Shown piece after piece: positions 52,420-60,029 of a stretch of DNA of 64,000 nt; the stretch's first letter is position 1; each line of letters begins with the position of its first letter. The translations under genes and the position numbers were made by a program. The notes beneath the pieces are model-generated. The model saw only the letters and a program-made list of their open reading frames with translations, was not told where the DNA came from and searched no databases. Location of the stretch: the NCBI RefSeq assembly GCF_016862795.1, contig NZ_BONQ01000122.1:25110-89109 (forward strand). The letters run 5' to 3'. The DNA comes from Dactylosporangium siamense (GTDB lineage: Bacteria > Actinomycetota > Actinomycetes > Mycobacteriales > Micromonosporaceae).

Positions 52420-54069
52420 ATGAGCTCCGATACCTCCTTGAAGGTCCCGTGGTGGGTCCGCGGCGACACCAACGCGTTCTTCGGCTTCGGCGTCAACGTC
52501 CTCGTCAACGTCCTGACGCTGACCTCGCTGTGCCTGTTCGTGGTGAAGCTCAGCGAGGGCGACGTCTTCCAGGCGATCCTGCCGGCGCTCGGCATCGCGC
52601 TGGTCGCCGGCAACGTCTACTACACGTTCCTGGCGCGGCGCCTGGCCCGCAAGGAGAACCGCACCGACGTCACGGCGCTGCCCTACGGGCCGAGCGTGCC
52701 GCACATGTTCATCGTCATCTTCGTCATCATGCTGCCGGTGTACCTGAAGACGAACAACCCGACCCTGGCCTGGAAGGCCGGTGTGGCCTGGGCGTTCATC
52801 ATCGGCATCATCGTGCTCATCGGCGCGTTCGTCGGCCCGTACATCCGCAAGTACACGCCGCGGGCCGCGCTGCTGGGCACCCTGGCCGGCATCTCCATCA
52901 CGTTCATCTCGATGCTGCCCGCCGCCCGGATGTGGGACCTGGCGTGGGTCGCGCTGCCGGTGTTCGCGCTGCTGCTGATCGGCCTGCTCACCGACACGAA
53001 GCTGCCCGGCAACTTCCCGATCGGCCTCGCCGCGCTGCTGGTCGGGACCGCGATCGGCTGGGCCGGCGGCGCCATGGACGGCAACGCGGTCAGCGCCGCC
53101 GTCGACGACATCGGCTTCGCGCTGCCCGGCTTCCACCTCAACCTGCTCACCTCGGGCCTGTCCGACGTGGCACCGCTGCTGGCGACCGCGATCCCGCTCG
53201 GCGTCTACAACTTCACCGAGGGCATGTCCAACGTGGAGAGCGCCGCGGCCGCCGGGGACAACTACAACCTGCGCAGCGTGCTCCTCGCCGACGGTGCCGG
53301 CGCGATCATCGGCGCGGCGCTCGGCTCGCCCTTCCCCCCGGCCGTGTACGTCGGGCACCCCGGCTGGAAGAAGGCCGGCGGCGGCAGCGGCTACTCGATG
53401 GCGACCGGCATCGTCATCGCCATCCTGTGCTTCCTCGGGATGTTCGGCTTCCTCGGGGCCATCTTCCCGATGCCGGCGATCGTGCCGATCCTGCTCTACA
53501 TCGGGCTGCTGATCGGGGCGCAGGCGTTCCAGTTCTCCCCGAAGGCGCATGCCGCGGCGGTGATCGCGGCGCTGATACCGAACATCGCGCAATGGGCCAC
53601 CAGCCAGATCGACAACTCCCTGGCGGCGGCCGGCACCACCGCGGCGAAGGTCGGCGACGCGGCCCTGGCGGGCAACGGCGTCGTCTACAGCGGACTGTTG
53701 ACCCTCGGCCAGGGCGCGATCCTCGCCGGGCTGGTGTTCGGCTCGATCGTCGCGTTCATCATCGACAAACGCTTCATCCACGCGGGGATCTTCGCGCTGT
53801 CGGGGGCGGTGCTGGCCTTCGTCGGGCTGATCCACGGCGAGAAGGTCGCGTGGAACGCCGATGGGCAGGTCGCGCTCGGCTACCTGTTCATCGCGGTGGT
53901 CTGCGGGCTGTTCGCGCTGAGCCGGCCCGAGCCGCGGGTCAAGGAGCCCGACGAGATCGAGCTGGACCGCCTGCACGGTTCGCCCGCGCCCGCACCCGCT
54001 CCCGCATCCGCCGAGCCGGCTCCGGCTCCCGCGGCGGCCCCGGCGGCGGCTCCGGCACCGGCGGCGTAG
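52420..54069 (+). CDS. NCS2-like (xanthine/uracil permease-type) transporter
   Basis: A 549-residue polytopic membrane protein with about 12-14 helices. The N-terminal WWVRGDTNAFFGFGVNVLVNVL, the TALPYGPSVPHMF loop, and YNFTEGMSNVESAAAAGDNYN recall the purine-permease/AzgA-like branch of the NCS2 superfamily. The C-terminus is a 40-residue Pro/Ala tail outside the fold. As the fourth gene of the operon it probably imports the ureide substrate (biuret, triuret or a purine-derived ureide). Start fixed by AGAGGA. A 15-bp hairpin follows the stop. Confidence 0.8.
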   Translation: MSSDTSLKVPWWVRGDTNAFFGFGVNVLVNVLTLTSLCLFVVKLSEGDVFQAILPALGIALVAGNVYYTFLARRLARKENRTDVTALPYGPSVPHMFIVIFVIMLPVYLKTNNPTLAWKAGVAWAFIIGIIVLIGAFVGPYIRKYTPRAALLGTLAGISITFISMLPAARMWDLAWVALPVFALLLIGLLTDTKLPGNFPIGLAALLVGTAIGWAGGAMDGNAVSAAVDDIGFALPGFHLNLLTSGLSDVAPLLATAIPLGVYNFTEGMSNVESAAAAGDNYNLRSVLLADGAGAIIGAALGSPFPPAVYVGHPGWKKAGGGSGYSMATGIVIAILCFLGMFGFLGAIFPMPAIVPILLYIGLLIGAQAFQFSPKAHAAAVIAALIPNIAQWATSQIDNSLAAAGTTAAKVGDAALAGNGVVYSGLLTLGQGAILAGLVFGSIVAFIIDKRFIHAGIFALSGAVLAFVGLIHGEKVAWNADGQVALGYLFIAVVCGLFALSRPEPRVKEPDEIELDRLHGSPAPAPAPASAEPAPAPAAAPAAAPAPAA

Positions 54070-54083
54070 GTTCCGTCCAACGG

Positions 54084-54117
54084 CGTGGTGGTCCCCTCCT
54101 CCGAGGGGACCACCACG
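54084..54117 (+). terminator. Perfect 15-bp hairpin after the transporter gene
   Basis: CGTGGTGGTCCCCTC (54084-54098) pairs perfectly with 54103-54117 around a 4-base loop. It marks the end of the main operon and separates the AtzH-like gene. Confidence 0.85.
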
Positions 54118-54129
54118 CGTGGATCGTCG

Positions 54130-54144
54130 TGCAAGTCGCTTGCA
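54130..54144. promoter_or_regulatory. Palindrome TGCAAG-TCG-CTTGCA
   Basis: A perfect 6-bp dyad with a 3-base centre lies between the operon terminator and the AtzH-like gene, 15 bases before its start and just upstream of its GGAGGG site. It is either an operator or an mRNA element controlling that gene separately. Confidence 0.5.
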
Positions 54145-54158
54145 ATGGAGGGTCAGCC

Positions 54159-54551
54159 GTGCAGATCGACCGGGACGACGTCGTCGCCGAGGTGACCGCA
54201 GCCTTCGAGGCGTACGAGAAGGCGCTCGTCGCCAACGACACGGCCGCGCTCGCCGAGGCGTTCTGGGACGCCCCCGCCGTGGTGCGCTTCGGCATCGCCG
54301 ACCGGCAGACCGGTGCCGGGGAACTGCGTGCGTGGCGGGCCGCCCAGGCGCAGCTGCCGGCCGGCCGGCGGTTGTACGACACCCGGGTCAGCACGTTCGG
54401 GGCCGAACTGGCGACCGTGACCACGATGTTCGACTACCCAGGCGGCGAGGACCGCCCCGGGAGGCAGTCCCAGACCTGGGTCCGCCTCCCGGAGGGCTGG
54501 CGCATCGTGCACGCCCACGTGTCCCAGGAGCAGCCGCCGCCGGGCCGGTGA
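54159..54551 (+). CDS. AtzH/HpxZ-like (DUF3225) protein
   Basis: A 130-residue NTF2-like protein. AFEAYEKALVANDTAALAEAFWDAPAVVRFGIADRQTG, followed by VSTFGAELATVTTMFDYP and GRQSQTWVRLPEGWRIVHAHVS, is the pattern of the AtzH/HpxZ family. AtzH of Pseudomonas sp. ADP decarboxylates 1,3-dicarboxyurea to allophanate in cyanuric acid breakdown; HpxZ belongs to oxalurate use. Placement beside allophanate hydrolase argues for the AtzH role. GTG 54159 is fixed by GGAGGG 7 bases upstream. It is separated from the operon by a strong hairpin. Confidence 0.85.
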   Translation: MQIDRDDVVAEVTAAFEAYEKALVANDTAALAEAFWDAPAVVRFGIADRQTGAGELRAWRAAQAQLPAGRRLYDTRVSTFGAELATVTTMFDYPGGEDRPGRQSQTWVRLPEGWRIVHAHVSQEQPPPGR

Positions 54552-54558
54552 GCGCCCG

Positions 54559-55128
54559 TCAGTGGGCGGCGGCCATCCGCCCCCGCCCCTGGTGTGTCAG
54601 CTGGTAGGCGGCGTACAGCAGCAGCGCGCCGCTGACGATCGCGTAGAGGCCGATGGCCCACGCGATCGCGACCGCGCCCTGCGCCGGGCGGACCACCACG
54701 AACAGCCCGGCGACCACGGAGATCGCACCGACCAGCGCCAGGGTCCAGCCGCCGTGCTGGCGGGTGGCGAGCCACAGGTCGGCGACGCCGGTCACGATCG
54801 CCCACGCGCCGACCAGGACGGCCAGGACCACCCCGGTGATCCCCGGCCACACGATGGCGAGGACACCGGCGGCGAGCCCGAACAGCCCGGCGACCGCGCG
54901 GGCCACCCGCGGCCCGGTGCCGTCGGCGAAGCCCGTCACCGGGTTCGTCGCGCCCGCGGACGGGCGCATCGCGTGCACGATCTGCTCGAAACCGGTCGCG
55001 ATCGCGAAGACCCCGAACAGCAGCGCCAACGCGATCACCGTCACCCCGGGCCAGATGACCGCGAGGATCCCGAACACGATGGCGAGAACCCCCCGCACCC
55101 CGAGCAGCCACGCTTCTCTTCTGAGCAT
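54559..55128 (-). CDS. HdeD-family (DUF308) membrane protein
   Basis: About 189 residues with six predicted helices in three pairs. The repeated pattern GVRGVLAIVFGILAVIWPGVT, LFGLAAGVLAIVWPGIT and GAISVVAGLFVVVRP is the DUF308/HdeD hallmark. HdeD gives acid-stress protection in enterobacteria; the role here is unknown. Of two adjacent ATGs the second (55128) has better spacing to AGGAGGG. It lies downstream of CbpM/CbpA/Hsp20 on the same strand, suggesting a stress regulon. Confidence 0.87.
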   Translation of the reverse strand: MLRREAWLLGVRGVLAIVFGILAVIWPGVTVIALALLFGVFAIATGFEQIVHAMRPSAGATNPVTGFADGTGPRVARAVAGLFGLAAGVLAIVWPGITGVVLAVLVGAWAIVTGVADLWLATRQHGGWTLALVGAISVVAGLFVVVRPAQGAVAIAWAIGLYAIVSGALLLYAAYQLTHQGRGRMAAAH

Positions 55129-55180
55129 CATGCCCTCCTAGCGAGTCGGTCTTCGACCGCCGGCGATTCGACAAGCGGCT

Positions 55181-55486
55181 CTAGCGAACCGGTCGGCTTC
55201 TCGCGAGTCGGTCTTCGAGTTCGTCGATGCGGTCGAGCAGGTCCAGGACCACCCCGACCGCGGCGTAGTTGAGCGTCAGGTCGTCGTGCAGCCGGCGGAT
55301 CCGGGCGACGGTGGCCAGCTCCGCGACGGGGAACCCGGGCGCGCCGGTCGGTCCGGTGGTGACCTCCACCAGGCCCAGCGCGACGAGGCGGGCCACCAGG
55401 TCCGGATGCAGCCCGGCCGCGGCGGCGAAGGCGTCGAGGGGCAGGTCACGGGGCAGCCGCGCGGCCCGTACGAGTGGAAACGTCAT
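55181..55486 (-). CDS. cbpM: Chaperone-modulator protein CbpM
   Basis: A 101-residue MerR-like helix-turn-helix protein (LPLDAFAAAAGLHPDLVARLVALGLVEV) with a C-terminal helical half (IRRLHDDLTLNYAAVGVVLDLLDRIDELEDRL). This is the pattern of CbpM, which binds the J domain of CbpA and inhibits it. The gene follows the CbpA gene with a 9-base gap, as in many actinobacteria, and AGGAGC precedes the ATG. Its last codons share a 16-base direct repeat with the gap before HdeD. Confidence 0.87.
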   Translation of the reverse strand: MTFPLVRAARLPRDLPLDAFAAAAGLHPDLVARLVALGLVEVTTGPTGAPGFPVAELATVARIRRLHDDLTLNYAAVGVVLDLLDRIDELEDRLARSRPVR

Positions 55487-55495
55487 GCGGCGCTC

Positions 55496-56512
55496 CTAGA
55501 GGCTCCGGGGGTCGGCCGTGGACGCCACGGCAAGCTCCGCGTAGAGCCGCCGTTCGCGGCCGGACAGGTTCGGTGGGACGACGATGCGCACCTTCACGTG
55601 CAGGTCGCCGGCGACGCCCCTCGGGTTGGGCAGGCCCAGCCCGGGCAGCCGCAGCCGCCGCCCCGACGACGAGCCCGGCGGCACGTCGAGCCGCACCGGC
55701 CCGCCCGGGGTCTGGACCTGCACGGGCGCGCCGAGCGCCGCCTCCCACGGCGTCACCGGCAGCTCGACCACGATGTCCCGGCCGTGGACCTTGTACCGGG
55801 GGTGCGGCGACAGGTGGACGACGAGGTAGAGGTCCCCGGACGGCCCACCGCCGGTGCCGGGCGAGCCCTGGCCGGCCAGCCGGATCCGCTGTCCTTCGGC
55901 GACCCCCGCCGGCACGTCCACGGTGTACTGCCGGGGGCGCCCGGCCGGTCCCGGCAGCGTGATCGTGCGCCGGGCACCGTGATAGGCGTCCTCGACCGCG
56001 ACGGCGAACCCGGCCTGGCTGTCCGCGCCCGCCCGGGCCTGGTCGTTCGACCGCGGCCGGTCGTCGTTGGATCGCGGTCGGTCGTCGTTGGATCGCGGCC
56101 GGTCGCGGGGTCCTGGCTGGTCGCGGGGTCCTGGCTGGTCGCGGGGTCCCGGCTGGTTGTACGGGGGTTGGCGGCGCTGCGGACCGGCCTGCCCTCCCGG
56201 TGCCTGCGGACCGGCCTGCCGCCCTGGTGCCGGCGGCGAGCCGAGGCCGCCCTGGAACAGGCTGCCGAGCCAGTCGTCCGCGGTCGCCCCACACCAACCG
56301 CAGCTCGCGTCGTAGTCGCGGCGCCGCCGAGGGTCGGACAGCACCTGGTACGCCTCGGCGATCGCCTTGAAGCGCTCCTCCGCGCCCGGTTCGCGGTTCA
56401 CATCCGGGTGGTGTCGGCGGGCAAGGTTCCGGTACGCGCGCCGGACCTCCTCGCTGCGGGCGGTCCTCGGCACGCCGAGGTCTGCGTAGTAGTCGCGGGT
56501 CTCAACCGGCAT
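55496..56512 (-). CDS. cbpA: Curved-DNA-binding-type DnaJ co-chaperone (CbpA-like)
   Basis: A 338-residue Hsp40 of type II. J domain at about 4-72 with HPD in RRHHPDVN; no zinc-finger domain. A low-complexity linker (about 95-165) contains three RDQPGPRDQ-type and three RPRSNDD-type repeats. Two C-terminal substrate-binding domains follow (about 170-335, e.g. DLYLVVHLSPHPRYKVHGRDI, ending in LYAELA). It delivers unfolded clients to DnaK. The ATG at 56512 follows GGGGGG. The partner inhibitor CbpM is encoded next. Confidence 0.9.
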   Translation of the reverse strand: MPVETRDYYADLGVPRTARSEEVRRAYRNLARRHHPDVNREPGAEERFKAIAEAYQVLSDPRRRRDYDASCGWCGATADDWLGSLFQGGLGSPPAPGRQAGPQAPGGQAGPQRRQPPYNQPGPRDQPGPRDQPGPRDRPRSNDDRPRSNDDRPRSNDQARAGADSQAGFAVAVEDAYHGARRTITLPGPAGRPRQYTVDVPAGVAEGQRIRLAGQGSPGTGGGPSGDLYLVVHLSPHPRYKVHGRDIVVELPVTPWEAALGAPVQVQTPGGPVRLDVPPGSSSGRRLRLPGLGLPNPRGVAGDLHVKVRIVVPPNLSGRERRLYAELAVASTADPRSL

Positions 56513-56609
56513 CGGTCCCCCCAACTGGTGCGCCGTCCGCGTCGACGGACTGCCGGCCCCTGAGGACCGGCAGCGTCGCGCGCCTCCACGGTGCTGGGCC
56601 GCCCCGGTC

Positions 56610-57266
56610 TCAGCTCATGCCGCTGCGACCGACCTGGCCCGTGCTGCCGGTGCCGGTGCTCCCGGCCTGCTGGCTCGCCGGCCCCGGCCGGGACTGGCCC
56701 TCACGCATCTGCTTGGCCTGCGCCGCCGGCGTGTCCGCCGGCCTGGTCTCATGCTGCGGCCGGCCCTGCGTTCCCTGCTGCGGCTGCCCCTGCGCCTGCT
56801 GCTGGGGCCGGCCGCCGGCCTGCTGCCCCTGCGGCGCCGGCTGGCCAGCGCCCTGCTTCGCCTGCTGGCCCAGCTGGGGCTGCGCCGCCTGGACGGTGAT
56901 GCGGCGGGTCTGCTCCCCGCGCGCCTTCGGTGCGATGACGGTCAGGACGCCGCTGTCGAGGTTCGCCTCGACCCGGTCGTCGTCGATGTTGCCCGGCAGT
57001 GCGATGAGGTACTCGAACTCGCCCTCCTGCCGCGCGTGGTGGTGCATCATGCCGCCGCGGACCCGGGCCCGGTAGCTGCCCGCCACCCGGATCTCGTTGT
57101 CCCGCAGGTCGATCCGCACGTCGGCGGCGTCGACGTCGGGCAGGTCCAGATCGACCAGGTAGGCGTCGGCGGTCTCCTCGATGTCGACCGGCACGCCACC
57201 GATGCGCGGCATCGCCGCCGCCGGGAACGTGAACGCCCGGCCGGGTCGGGTCACCAGGAATGCCAT
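56610..57266 (-). CDS. Hsp20 small heat-shock protein with Gln-rich tail
   Basis: A 218-residue holdase. The alpha-crystallin domain (about 22-118) shows VDIEETADAYLVDLDLPDVDAADVRIDL, HARQEGEFEYLIALPGNID and EANLDSGVLTVIAPK. The C-terminal 90 residues are an unusual Gln/Gly/Pro/Ala-rich disordered tail. It lacks the usual I-x-I motif, though RRITVQA may substitute. The ATG at 57266 follows GGGAG by 8 bases. It is the first gene of the stress cluster, divergent from the DUF2267 gene. Confidence 0.9.
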   Translation of the reverse strand: MAFLVTRPGRAFTFPAAAMPRIGGVPVDIEETADAYLVDLDLPDVDAADVRIDLRDNEIRVAGSYRARVRGGMMHHHARQEGEFEYLIALPGNIDDDRVEANLDSGVLTVIAPKARGEQTRRITVQAAQPQLGQQAKQGAGQPAPQGQQAGGRPQQQAQGQPQQGTQGRPQHETRPADTPAAQAKQMREGQSRPGPASQQAGSTGTGSTGQVGRSGMS

Positions 57267-57421
57267 CGGGGTGTCTCCCAACGATGAGGGGATGTACGCG
57301 GCCATGCTGGGCGCGCATCGGGTGACCCCGTCCCACCTGCGGCGGATGAGCGCAGGCCGGCTCGTCGTTCGCTCCTTGCTGGTGATGGTGCTTCACCTGG
57401 CCGATGGGGAGCGTTCGACGC

Positions 57422-57817
57422 ATGTATGAAGACGTGTTCATAACGGAGGTCCGCGAGAAGACCGGCATCGCCACCGCGGAGGAGACCCGCCGCGCCATCC
57501 GGGGCGTGCTGCACGCGCTGGCCACCCGACTGCCGGACGGCTGGGTGCACCACCTGGCCGCGGAGCTGCCACCGACGCTCGCGGAGCCGCTGTGGTCCTA
57601 CCAGCACCTGTACGACCAGGAGGTGCACCTCGACTTCCTCGCCGACGTCGCGGCCCGGGCGGCCGTCCCGCCGGCCATGGCCGAGCGGCTGGCCAGGGCC
57701 GTCTTCGCCGTGATCGCGAGCGCCGGGGACCCGGCGCTGCTGCGCCGCGTGTACGCCCCGCTCACCAGCGACATCCTGGCCCTCACGGAGTCGGACCGGT
57801 CGCTGCTCCCCGTGTGA
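57422..57817 (+). CDS. DUF2267 family protein
   Basis: A 131-residue all-helical protein. The pattern MYEDVFITEVREKTGI...EETRRAIRGVLHALATRLPDG, LAAELPPTLAEPLW and a second half-repeat with HLDFLADVAARA matches DUF2267, which is built from two similar helical units. Often found near stress genes in actinobacteria, as here. Function unknown. An in-frame ATG at 57404 is possible; 57422 fits the family start and lies behind GGGGAG. Confidence 0.83.
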   Translation: MYEDVFITEVREKTGIATAEETRRAIRGVLHALATRLPDGWVHHLAAELPPTLAEPLWSYQHLYDQEVHLDFLADVAARAAVPPAMAERLARAVFAVIASAGDPALLRRVYAPLTSDILALTESDRSLLPV

Positions 57818-57875
57818 CCCACCGGCCGCCAGGCGCCGGCCTGGCGGCCGCCAACAGCGATCCACGGGTCCACGC

Positions 57876-59300
57876 TCACCGGAAGGCGGCCATGACCTCC
57901 GCCATCGGCGCCATGCAGGCGGGATCGGGCAGGCGGACCATCGCCTCGCGCACCCCCGCGTCCGCCAGTTGCCGGAACCGTCCGATGTGGTCGGCGACGG
58001 TGCCGGCGTTGACCTCCTTCGCGTAGGCCTCCCGGGACCGGCGGCCGCGCCCCCGTTCGACGAGCTCCGACAGGTGCCGGTCGTCGGCCGCGACGAGCGC
58101 GGTCCCCAGGTGGGTGAGCCGGGTGTCCGGGTTGTAGCCGCGCAGTACCTCGGCCTTGCGCCGCACGGTGGCGAGGTCGCCCATGACGTTGGCGGCGTCG
58201 GCGTAGGTCGCGGCGAGCCGCAGGGTGCGCCGCTCGCCGTTGCCGCCGACGATGATCGGCACCCGCTCCTGCACCGGTCTCGGGTAGCACAGGGCCTCCG
58301 GCACCGTCAGGGTGCGCCCCTCGAAACGCGGACTGCCCTTGCCCCACAGCAGCGGCAGCACCCGCAGCGCGTCCTCCAGCAGCGCGTAACGGTCGCCGAC
58401 GTCGGGGAACGGCCAGCCGTAGGCGACGTGCTCCTCCTTGAACCAGGCCAGGCCGAGCCCGCACACCGCCCGGCCGCCGGAGAGCACGTCGAGCGTCGCC
58501 ACGATCTTGCCGAGGTGCGCGACGTTGCGATACGTCACGCCGGTGACCAGCGCGCCCAGCCGGACCTTCGTCGTGCACGCGGCCAGGTACGCCAGGGTCG
58601 TGTAGCTCTCCAGGAAGTCCTCCCAGGCCCGCCCGAGCTGCGGGATCTGCCGGAAGTGGTCCATCACGTAGATCGCGTCGAACCCGGCCTCCTCGGCCTC
58701 CTCGGCGCTCGCCCGCACGTCGACCCCCTGGAACCGCCCGATGTGCAGCCCGAACCCGAGCCGCGCCGGATCGTCGCGCTGCCGGTGGTGGGCCTCGGCC
58801 GCCGCCACGAACGCCTCAGGGACCGTGCGTGCCGGCGTCTCCAGGTGCACCGCGTCGAACCCCTCCGACGGCAGTGCGTCCCGGGTCGCCGCCCAGGCCC
58901 GCAGCTGCTGGGTGAGCACGTCGGCCGGGATGCGCTTGGTGGCCCTGGCCCGGTTCCTGGCCCGGCACTGCGCCGGTGGCGTGTCGAACGCGATCGCGAC
59001 GCACGGCAACCCGTGTGCCTTCGCCGCCGCGACCCATCCCGCCCGCCGCTGCGCGTCCAGCCCGAGGGTGTCGATGACCGTGGTCAGCCGCCGCCGGAGC
59101 CGCTGCGCCACCACCGTGTCGAGGACGGCGAACGCGTCGGCGCTCGCGGTGATGTCGTCCTCGCCGGCGCCGACGAGCGCCCGGAGCCGGTCGCTGCTGA
59201 CGATCCGGTCGGCCGCGAAGTGCGTCTGCGCCCACGTCGACTTGCCCGCCGCGCCGGGCCCGACCAGCACGACCACACAGGGCTCAGGAAGCGTGAGCAC
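57876..59300 (-). CDS. Fusion of P-loop kinase-like domain and F420/flavin LLM oxidoreductase
   Basis: A 474-residue two-domain protein. The N-terminal part (about 1-170) is an AAA_33/zeta-toxin-like P-loop domain with Walker A GPGAAGKST, DTLGLDAQRR and an Arg-rich lid. The C-terminal part (about 182-474) is a luciferase-like TIM barrel (LGFGLHIGRFQG, GFDAIYVMDHF, LGALVTGVTYRN, GGRAVCGLGLAWF, PIIVGGNGERRTLRLAA). The fusion joins phosphotransfer to redox chemistry in one chain; substrates unknown. GTG 59300 is preferred for GGAGCGG upstream, and it overlaps the Cys-rich gene by 17 bases. Confidence 0.85.
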   Translation of the reverse strand: MLTLPEPCVVVLVGPGAAGKSTWAQTHFAADRIVSSDRLRALVGAGEDDITASADAFAVLDTVVAQRLRRRLTTVIDTLGLDAQRRAGWVAAAKAHGLPCVAIAFDTPPAQCRARNRARATKRIPADVLTQQLRAWAATRDALPSEGFDAVHLETPARTVPEAFVAAAEAHHRQRDDPARLGFGLHIGRFQGVDVRASAEEAEEAGFDAIYVMDHFRQIPQLGRAWEDFLESYTTLAYLAACTTKVRLGALVTGVTYRNVAHLGKIVATLDVLSGGRAVCGLGLAWFKEEHVAYGWPFPDVGDRYALLEDALRVLPLLWGKGSPRFEGRTLTVPEALCYPRPVQERVPIIVGGNGERRTLRLAATYADAANVMGDLATVRRKAEVLRGYNPDTRLTHLGTALVAADDRHLSELVERGRGRRSREAYAKEVNAGTVADHIGRFRQLADAGVREAMVRLPDPACMAPMAEVMAAFR

Positions 59301-59928
59301 GGCCCGCTCCGGACGGTTTCTCCGGCCGGTCAAGGAGGCGGCGGACCGCCTGGGCGATCAACGGCACGGCGCGGGCCTCCAGTTCGGCGCCGCCGTCGCG
59401 GACGAGCGTGACGCCGTGCTCATTGACGCGGCAGCGGGCCACCGCCTGGCGCAACGACGCGACCGGGTAGCCGCCGCGGGGCTCGGCGAGCAGGCCGGTG
59501 TTCCACTCGCGGGTCTCCGCGACACCATCGACGGGCTGGGTCCACTCGAACCGGCCGGCCACCCAGAGGGTGCCGACCTCGATCTCGTCGATCTCGACGC
59601 GTTCCCCGCCGAAGCGCAGCTTCACCGTGCGGCGGCGCTGCTCGATCACCGGGCGGCCCGGGACACCCTTCGCGACCAGGTCGCGGACCGCCTGACCGGA
59701 CATGACCCAGCGCGGCTCGTCGCCGGGGCGCTGCACCGGGCCGACATTGCGGGCCGCACCGGCGGCGGCAGCGTGGCGGCGGGCGGCGCACGGCTCACAC
59801 AACGCGGCGTAGCCGTCGCCGGTGGCCGGGTTGCGGCCCTGGTGCGACATGCAGAACGCGGACCCGCAGTCCCGGCACCGGCCGATCGCCAGCACACCAC
59901 AGTCGTCGATCCCGCACTCCGCAGCCAT
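59284..59928 (-). CDS. Cys/His-rich N-terminal domain protein of unknown function
   Basis: A 214-residue protein. The first 50 residues hold a compact Cys/His cluster (CGIDDC, CRDCGSAFC, a following His, CEPC) that looks like a double zinc-binding B-box/AN1-type knuckle. The rest (about 70-214) is a mixed alpha/beta domain with no recognised family. TATCGT ends 7 bases before its ATG. It overlaps the start of the kinase-LLM fusion by 17 bases, so the two are coupled and may work together. Confidence 0.68.
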   Translation of the reverse strand: MAAECGIDDCGVLAIGRCRDCGSAFCMSHQGRNPATGDGYAALCEPCAARRHAAAAGAARNVGPVQRPGDEPRWVMSGQAVRDLVAKGVPGRPVIEQRRRTVKLRFGGERVEIDEIEVGTLWVAGRFEWTQPVDGVAETREWNTGLLAEPRGGYPVASLRQAVARCRVNEHGVTLVRDGGAELEARAVPLIAQAVRRLLDRPEKPSGAGRAHAS

Positions 59929-59935
59929 CCGAGCG

Positions 59936-59941
59936 ACGATA
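59936..59941 (-). promoter_or_regulatory. -10-like box TATCGT for the Cys-rich/LLM-fusion operon
   Basis: TATCGT on the minus strand ends 7 bases before the ATG at 59928, predicting a leaderless mRNA. Confidence 0.45.
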
Positions 59942-60029
59942 CCGCCGACGGCCGCCGCGTGCCGCCACGCGGAAGGACTCGGCCGGTCGGACGTTGACCC
60001 GGCGGCGGGGGTAGGCCAGTCTGGCTGCC

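Noticed and set aside
57267..57421. HAIR or CIRCE heat-shock operator before Hsp20
   Set aside because: Neither CTTGAGT-N7-ACTCAAG nor the CIRCE repeat is found in the divergent region.
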